9,932 bases of DNA from Lysobacterales bacterium (GTDB taxonomy: Bacteria > Pseudomonadota > Gammaproteobacteria > Xanthomonadales > SZUA-36). The notes below the pieces were generated by a model. That model was not told the DNA's origin. It made no database searches and saw only the letters and a list, made by a program, of their open reading frames with translations. Position numbers and translations under genes: made by a program. The DNA is taken from NCBI GenBank assembly GCA_030637665.1, contig DAOWGA010000272.1:1-9932 (forward strand), written 5' to 3'. This document shows positions 5,454-9,932 of this stretch, piece after piece; position 1 is the stretch's first letter, and the number at the start of each line of letters is the position of its first letter.

Positions 5454-7025
5454 GTGTTTTTACGCTTTATATCAGCGCTGATGATTTTGTCGCTCGTTGG
5501 CTGTGCCACTACCGGCACGGGCACGAATGACACGGCCCTGAGCAATCCCGAACCGCCGGTCAAGCCGGTGCCGGTCCCAAGTTCCGTAGCCACGGTGGAC
5601 GAACATCTTTTTGTGCCCGAGCCGGCACCTGCTGTCAGCAGTGAATCTCATGTTCATGACAATGTCTGGGAACGCCTGATACACAGTTTTGACCTGCCGG
5701 AATGCTCTGATCACGAAGTCAATCTGAAGTGGGCGCAGTGGTACGCAGACCATCCTGAATACATGCAACGCATATTCAAACGCGCCCAGCCCTGGATCTT
5801 TTTTATCGCCGAGGAACTGGAACGGCGGGAACTGCCGGGTGAACTGGCCCTGCTCCCCATTGTCGAGTCCGCTTACGATCCATTCGCCTACTCCAGCGGC
5901 CGGGCCCTGGGCACCTGGCAATTCATCAGCAGCACCGGCAAGAGCTACGGCCTGAATCAAAACTGGTGGTATGACGGCCGCAGGGACGTGTGGGCTTCCA
6001 CCCATGCCGCGCTGGATTACCTGACTTACATGAATGGAATGTTCGAGGGCGACTGGTTACTGACCCTGGCCGGTTACAACTCCGGTGAAAATCGCGTAAT
6101 GCGGCAGGCGAAAAAAAATCGGAAAGCCGGCAAACCGGCGGATTTCTGGAACCTGCGCCTGCCGCGTGAAACCCGCGGCTACGTGCCAAAGCTGCTTGGC
6201 CTGACCTGCCTGTTCAAGAACCCGGAGCAGTACGATTTCGAATTCCCGGGTACGCCCGATAAGCAAGTGATTGCATCTGTCGATCTTGGCCGCCAGGCTG
6301 ACCTGGTACTGGTGTCCCAGATGGCCGGGGTTGCCATTGATGTGCTGTTTACACTGAATCCCGGTTACAACCGCTGGGCGACATCTCCCGACGGGCCATA
6401 CCGGGTCGTTCTGCCGGTGGAGGGTGCAGAATTGCTGGGTGCCAGCCTGGAGACAATCGATCCATCCTCCCTGATGAAATGGGACCAGGTTGTGGTGGAA
6501 AGTGGTGACTCTTTGTCCAGAATTTCAGCCAGGCACCATGTGCCGGTTTCCGTGCTGCGCTCCAGCAACGACATAGACGGCGACCTGATCCGGGTGGGAC
6601 AGAAACTGCGCCTGCCCCGGGATGACCAACTGCTGGTGGATCCGCTCTACGCCGAAGCCGCCATGGAACTGCGGACCCTTCAATCGGGCCTGATTGCAGC
6701 TGACCGGGTTACCCACCGGGTAAGGCCGGGTGAAAGTCTTTCGGTGATTGCCCGCCGCTATCGTGTTTCCGTCAGGGACCTGCAGCGCTGGAACAACATT
6801 TCCGATCCGCGCACGCTGCGAGCGGGTGCGAGTATTACTGTTTTCAACAGCCCGGCCAGGGCAGCGGCTGATAAGGGCACCGTACAGTACGTGGTGCGCA
6901 GGGGTGACTCGCTGTGGAGCATTGCGCAGAAATACAAAGTAAAAGTCAACGACCTCCAGAACTGGAATGATCTGGGGAGCAACACGGTTCTGCAACCCGG
7001 CCAATCCATAAAAATCGTACTCTGA
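5454..7025 (+). CDS. mltD: Membrane-bound lytic murein transglycosylase D, lipoprotein with three LysM domains
   Basis: MltD cleaves peptidoglycan glycan strands. Residues 1-16 are a lipoprotein signal with lipobox LVGC (Cys17), so it should be membrane-anchored in the periplasm. A low-complexity Pro/Val linker follows. The SLT domain spans about 105-250, with catalytic Glu138 in LPIVESAYDPFAYS, then RALGTWQFISSTGKSYGL and AGYNSGENRV. Three LysM repeats follow at about 345-388 (VVESGDSLSRISARHHVPV), 420-464 (RVRPGESLSVIARRYRVSV) and 477-523 (VVRRGDSLWSIAQKYKVKV), which bind GlcNAc in the wall. Length 523 aa (E. coli 452, with two LysM). Start GTG 5454 has GGGAG five bases upstream; GTG 5448, two codons earlier, lies within that SD. 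The M23 peptidase gene begins 3 bp after its stop, suggesting one transcript. Confidence 0.95.
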   Translation: MFLRFISALMILSLVGCATTGTGTNDTALSNPEPPVKPVPVPSSVATVDEHLFVPEPAPAVSSESHVHDNVWERLIHSFDLPECSDHEVNLKWAQWYADHPEYMQRIFKRAQPWIFFIAEELERRELPGELALLPIVESAYDPFAYSSGRALGTWQFISSTGKSYGLNQNWWYDGRRDVWASTHAALDYLTYMNGMFEGDWLLTLAGYNSGENRVMRQAKKNRKAGKPADFWNLRLPRETRGYVPKLLGLTCLFKNPEQYDFEFPGTPDKQVIASVDLGRQADLVLVSQMAGVAIDVLFTLNPGYNRWATSPDGPYRVVLPVEGAELLGASLETIDPSSLMKWDQVVVESGDSLSRISARHHVPVSVLRSSNDIDGDLIRVGQKLRLPRDDQLLVDPLYAEAAMELRTLQSGLIAADRVTHRVRPGESLSVIARRYRVSVRDLQRWNNISDPRTLRAGASITVFNSPARAAADKGTVQYVVRRGDSLWSIAQKYKVKVNDLQNWNDLGSNTVLQPGQSIKIVL

Positions 7026-7028
7026 ATC

Positions 7029-7874
7029 ATGCAGGCTGGGAAATGGGTTGCAAGCATCGCACTGACCGCAACGCTATGGATCGCATCAGCCGAAGCCATT
7101 GAACTGGACGGCAAAGCAGTTCAGGGCGGCTTGATTTTCGGCACAACCCGGGCAGGCAACCAGGTGTTCCTCGATGACACCGAGGTCATGGTTTCGGCCG
7201 CGGGAGAGTTTGTCATCGGATTCGGGCGTGACGAGACCGGGAATCGTATCCTGCGCATCAGGGAAGCCTCGGGCAGTGAGGCAACACTGACTCTTGCCGT
7301 GGCGCCACGTGAATACAAGATCGAACGGATTGATGGCCTGCCGCCGAAAACGGTCACACCCGACCCCGAAGCAGCTGAGCGAATTAAAAAGGAAGGCGCG
7401 ATGGTTTCTTCGGCGCGTGCATTACGTGACCAAAGATCCGATTACACTGATGGCTTCGCCTGGCCTGCGCAAGGGCGCATCAGTGGCGTATACGGCAGCC
7501 AGCGCGTTCTCAACGGGGAACCCAGGCGTCCTCATTTCGGCCTGGACATCGCAGCGGACCAGGGCAGCCCTGTATACGCACCCGCAGATGGAATCATCAC
7601 CCTGGCCCAACCCGACCTTTATTTTTCCGGGGGCACCATCATCCTGGACCACGGCCAGGGCCTCTCTTCCAGCTTTCTGCACTTGAGTAAAGTCCTGGCG
7701 GAAGTCGGAGCCAGAGTCAAAAAGGGCGAACTGATTGCTGAAGTAGGTGCGACCGGCCGTGCCTCGGGCCCTCACCTGGACTGGCGCATGAACTGGCTGA
7801 ACCGCCGCGTGGACCCGGAACTCTTGCTGGATCGTACGCCGCAGAAAATCCAGATCCAGATGACTGAACCCTGA
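7029..7874 (+). CDS. M23 family (LytM/lysostaphin-fold) peptidase, exported
   Basis: The 281-aa product has a signal peptide (about residues 1-23, cut near AEA) and a C-terminal M23 domain (about 143-268). Zinc ligands H169 and D173 are in RRPHFGLDIAAD. PVYAPADGIITL and GGTIILDHGQGLSSSFLHLS (His218) follow, then VKKGELIAEVGATGRASGPHLDW. The last motif reads H249-L-D251 where most M23 enzymes have HxH, so the third ligand would be Asp if the enzyme is active. The N-terminal half (about 25-110) is a beta-rich region I do not recognise as a named domain. M23 enzymes cleave peptide cross-links of peptidoglycan, which would complement the glycan-cleaving MltD encoded 3 bp upstream. No SD is evident before the ATG, so translation is probably coupled to mltD. 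An activator role, as in degenerate LytM proteins, is the alternative. Confidence 0.88.
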   Translation: MQAGKWVASIALTATLWIASAEAIELDGKAVQGGLIFGTTRAGNQVFLDDTEVMVSAAGEFVIGFGRDETGNRILRIREASGSEATLTLAVAPREYKIERIDGLPPKTVTPDPEAAERIKKEGAMVSSARALRDQRSDYTDGFAWPAQGRISGVYGSQRVLNGEPRRPHFGLDIAADQGSPVYAPADGIITLAQPDLYFSGGTIILDHGQGLSSSFLHLSKVLAEVGARVKKGELIAEVGATGRASGPHLDWRMNWLNRRVDPELLLDRTPQKIQIQMTEP

Positions 7875-7875
7875 T

Positions 7876-8859
7876 CTAGTTCCTGGAAAGCTCGAGCCGC
7901 ACCGGGGCACCGGCGCCGGCTACGTAGCCACCATCTATACCCTTGGTGACCACCGAAACCGCGTTGTGCGGATGGAGGCTCTCGTAGTGAGTGCAACGTG
8001 CCCAGTAATCGAGAATGCGCTCATCACGATTCAGGGCGGTCTGGATGCGGCGGCCGGCGTCTTCACAAAACATCAGGTTGCTGCCATTGAGCAGGGCAAA
8101 GGCTTGCTCATCTTCACGCTTGACGGTGGCTTGCACTGGCGTCTTGAGTGAATTTTCAATTTGGTCGATCAAATCCACGATGGGAAACATCTCGAAAGTG
8201 GGCGTCAGCCTCACGCGGACCTCTGCGGCGCTGCGCTGGCTGTGAGGCGTGGCGAGAATACCTTCCTCGCTGCCGAGCCATTCGTGGATCTGGTTGAATT
8301 CGACCTTGTCCTTGCCAAAGAAATCGCTGCGGAATTTGTCCTGGATCAACTGCCGCGACAGGGCCGCGGAACAGGGACAGGTGCTGGAATACAAAATTTC
8401 CAGGCCCATCTCGAGACTGAATTCATTACCTTCCAGGATACCGATCATCGAAACCGGATAACGCCTCCAGCCGACATTGTCGCTTTCCAGTGCAGGCCGG
8501 CGCGTGATGTAATCGAAGTCGACACGAATCAGTGCGCGGTCACTGAGACCTTCATGGGATTCGAGAAATGAACGCAGCAACTGGCGTAAAGTGAGGGGAT
8601 TGAGGGGCTTTTCACCAAAACCCTGATCCAGGTGCAGGTACAAGCGGGACATGTGTATGCCGCGCACTTCAGGATCGATCAGATTAACATAGGCCGTAAC
8701 GAGTGCCGTGGACTGGATCAGACCACCGGCATCGTCTTCGATGCGAACGGGCATCTCGATCTCGTTCATACCCACCCACGCCAGTTCCCCGGCCACTTCG
8801 GCCTTGGCGTCATTGGCTATGTCGGGCATATCCCGCAGCACGCTTTCAAAAGGACCCAT
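7876..8859 (-). CDS. folE2: GTP cyclohydrolase I type IB (FolE2)
   Basis: FolE2 converts GTP to 7,8-dihydroneopterin triphosphate, the first step of folate synthesis (and of queuosine synthesis), using metals other than zinc more readily than FolE. Length 327 aa. Family landmarks: GIHMSRLYLHLD (residues 67-78), VDFDYITRRPALES, the hallmark YSSTCPCSAALSRQL with C161 and C163 (the first is the conserved metal-binding Cys by position), TPHSQRSAAEV (H206), NLMFCEDAGRRIQ and VTKGIDGGYVAGAG at the C-terminus. The start ATG 8859 has GGAG six bases upstream. Two GATAAT hexamers upstream on the minus strand (8919-8924 and about 8939-8944) could be -10 boxes, without good -35s. I looked for a Zur box (alternating A/T palindrome around GTTATA...TATAAC) and saw none. 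It converges with the M23 gene with one base between the stops. Confidence 0.96.
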   Translation of the reverse strand: MGPFESVLRDMPDIANDAKAEVAGELAWVGMNEIEMPVRIEDDAGGLIQSTALVTAYVNLIDPEVRGIHMSRLYLHLDQGFGEKPLNPLTLRQLLRSFLESHEGLSDRALIRVDFDYITRRPALESDNVGWRRYPVSMIGILEGNEFSLEMGLEILYSSTCPCSAALSRQLIQDKFRSDFFGKDKVEFNQIHEWLGSEEGILATPHSQRSAAEVRVRLTPTFEMFPIVDLIDQIENSLKTPVQATVKREDEQAFALLNGSNLMFCEDAGRRIQTALNRDERILDYWARCTHYESLHPHNAVSVVTKGIDGGYVAGAGAPVRLELSRN

Positions 8860-9096
8860 ATTTATCTCCGCACCTGAACTTCACCATATCGGTGTTACCG
8901 GACCGGCAATCAAGTGCAATTATCGCATGTTGTGTGGATTATCGTTTAAAAGGCGGAGGCAGGCAAAGATTTGCTGTGTGGACAGGGGTTCTTTTAGTCG
9001 GGGCCGTCTGCGCTGCGCTGCGACGTTCAAATTCGCTCCCGGCGAATTTGTCAAACCTCTTTCGGTTCGAATCGATGATATGTTGTCCGTAATTTG
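8860..9096. other. Gene-free stretch between folE2 and tRNA-Pro
   Basis: No supported gene. The left part holds the folE2 leader. The right part (about 8997-9075) has a G/C-rich run with GCGCTGCGCTGCG followed by a perfect inverted repeat, CAAATTCG (9028-9035) and CGAATTTG (9043-9050), around a 7-nt loop. Then comes GGTTCGAATC (9064-9073), identical to a piece of the tRNA T-arm but not flanked by pairing stems. The short open frames here have no ribosome binding sites and no recognisable product. Confidence 0.6.
9028..9050. repeat. 8-bp perfect inverted repeat, 7-nt loop
   Basis: CAAATTCG, then a CTCCCGG loop, then CGAATTTG. It is not followed by a T-tract on either strand, so it is not a typical terminator. 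Nothing in the adjacent genes explains it. Confidence 0.6.
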
Positions 9097-9124
9097 AAAA
9101 AGCCACTCTGAAGTGACTTTTTTT
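9097..9124 (-). terminator. Rho-independent terminator of tRNA-Pro
   Basis: On the minus strand, AAAAAGTCACT pairs with AGTGGCTTTTT around a 4-nt loop, with one A-C mismatch in the stem, and the transcript ends in a run of five U. It begins 7 bases after the CCA of the tRNA gene. The A-run on the other side means it could also act on plus-strand transcription, but no plus-strand gene ends here. Confidence 0.8.
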
Positions 9125-9130
9125 CATAAC

Positions 9131-9207
<77 letters not shown>

Positions 9208-9277
9208 ACATTCAGATATCCCGTTGAGCATCTCGAACGAGACGCGGGAGTTTACCCTAATTACGGATTCCGGAATA

Positions 9278-9297
9278 GCCGCATTAAAAAATGCGGC
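9278..9297 (-). terminator. Hairpin after merR, weak terminator candidate
   Basis: GCCGCATT and AATGCGGC form a perfect 8-bp stem with a 4-nt loop, 8 bases after the merR stop. On the minus strand it is followed by TATTCC rather than a T-run, so termination may be partial, allowing read-through into the tRNA gene. Confidence 0.45.
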
Positions 9298-9305
9298 CTG
9301 TTATT

Positions 9306-9662
9306 TCAGCGTTTGAGAACCTGCAACACCTGTTCCAACTCCATGCGGACCTGGCGGATGATTTGTTGACTACGATTAATGTCGTCACGAGCCTCATCGC
9401 CTTCCAGCATCTGGCGTGCTCCACCAATGGTGTAGCCCTGCTCGTACAGCAGGCTGCGAATCTGGCGGATCATCATTACATCGCCGCGTTGATAATAGCG
9501 GCGGTTTCCACGGCGTTTAACCGGTTTGAGTTGCTCGAACTCCTGTTCCCAATAGCGAAGCACGTGCGGCTTTACACCACATAGCTCGCTGACTTCACCT
9601 ATTGTGAAATAACGTTTCGCCGGAATCGGCGGTAGATCTCGGTCAATCCCCGGATCCAACAT
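9306..9662 (-). CDS. MerR-family transcriptional regulator
   Basis: The 118-aa product has an N-terminal MerR winged helix-turn-helix: [25 protein letters not shown] (residues 18-42) is the recognition HTH, followed by the wing ([17 protein letters not shown]). The segment [20 protein letters not shown] (67-86) matches the second helical pair, and the rest is a predicted dimerisation coiled coil ([18 protein letters not shown]). There is no C-terminal cysteine pattern for metal sensing and no effector domain, so its signal is unknown. This gene type is regularly found directly after ihfA in gammaproteobacteria. Its ATG at 9662 lies 20 bp inside the ihfA end, in another frame, with AAGGG about 9 bases upstream, suggesting translational coupling with ihfA. 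Confidence 0.93.
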   Translation of the reverse strand: MLDPGIDRDLPPIPAKRYFTIGEVSELCGVKPHVLRYWEQEFEQLKPVKRRGNRRYYQRGDVMMIRQIRSLLYEQGYTIGGARQMLEGDEARDDINRSQQIIRQVRMELEQVLQVLKR

Positions 9663-9932
9663 ATGCTTCTACCCTTGCGCGCAATTTTTGCCCTGGCCGG
9701 AACGTCACCACACGGCGTGCGGAAATCGGGATTTCCTCGCCCGTTTTGGGGTTTCTGCCTGGCCTTTGGTTTTTATCACGTAGTTGAAAGTTACCAAACC
9801 CTGAAAGTTTGACGTTTTCGCCCCCTTCAAGCGCAGTTTTGATTGCCTCGAAATATGCATCCACAAATTCCTTGGCTTCTCTCTTATTCAAACCGACTTC
9901 TTCAAATAAACGATCGGCTATTTCTGCCTTAG
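9643..9932 (-). CDS. ihfA: Integration host factor subunit alpha, 5' end missing (off right edge)
   Basis: IHF-alpha pairs with IHF-beta to bend DNA sharply at specific sites. The frame is open from the window edge. The visible part starts [20 protein letters not shown] and includes the beta-arm with the conserved [12 protein letters not shown] (the Pro that intercalates DNA) and [17 protein letters not shown]. The alpha-type identity rests on [33 protein letters not shown], and on the downstream merR, as in the pheST-ihfA-merR order. About 96 of some 100 residues are present; by comparison with other IhfA proteins only the first three or four codons lie outside. The C-terminus (VEAYVGSGD) overlaps the start of merR by 20 bp. 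Confidence 0.95.
   Translation of the reverse strand, partial: KAEIADRLFEEVGLNKREAKEFVDAYFEAIKTALEGGENVKLSGFGNFQLRDKNQRPGRNPKTGEEIPISARRVVTFRPGQKLRARVEAYVGSGD

Noticed and set aside
9062..9078. Partial second tRNA from GGTTCGAATC
   Set aside because: The bases flanking the T-loop do not pair as a T-stem and no acceptor or anticodon arm can be drawn around it.

Overview
The window looks like the chromosome of a gammaproteobacterium, roughly 55% GC, with no phage or plasmid content visible. The best clues are two conserved gene neighbourhoods. One is mltD-gloB / methyltransferase-rnhA-dnaQ, the same gene set as the E. coli mltD-gloB-yafS-rnhA-dnaQ region. The other is ihfA-merR-tRNA-Pro(GGG), the usual downstream end of the pheST-ihfA cluster. 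I cannot place it to genus.

Layout. Positions 1-830 hold two divergent type IV pilin-like genes: a GspH/FimT-type minor pseudopilin running off the left edge (minus) and a complete PilE-like minor pilin (plus), separated by an A/T-rich regulatory stretch. mltF (904-2367, plus) follows; it encodes a lytic transglycosylase with an N-terminal solute-binding domain. A convergent block on the minus strand, methyltransferase (4518-3856) > rnhA (3839-3405) > dnaQ (3277-2582), carries four copies of a 24-nt REP-like hairpin repeat around the rnhA and dnaQ 3' ends. Divergent from it is gloB (4600-5382), then mltD (5454-7025) behind a good sigma70-type promoter, then an M23 peptidase gene only 3 nt later. 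Convergent to that and one base away is folE2 (8859-7876). After a gene-free stretch come tRNA-Pro(GGG) with its terminator, a MerR-family regulator, and ihfA, which overlaps merR and runs off the right edge; all three are on the minus strand.

Functionally the window mixes housekeeping genes (DNA replication proofreading, RNase H, IHF, tRNA, glyoxalase II, GTP cyclohydrolase IB) with cell-wall remodelling enzymes (MltF, MltD, M23) and pilus assembly components. No defence system, CRISPR array, insertion sequence or clearly new multigene system is visible. The most notable non-gene signal is the repeat family. Its head (TGTAGGA) and tail (GA) are constant, its 6-bp stems differ in sequence but always pair, and two of the four copies supply the TAG stop codons of dnaQ and rnhA at the same position in the repeat.
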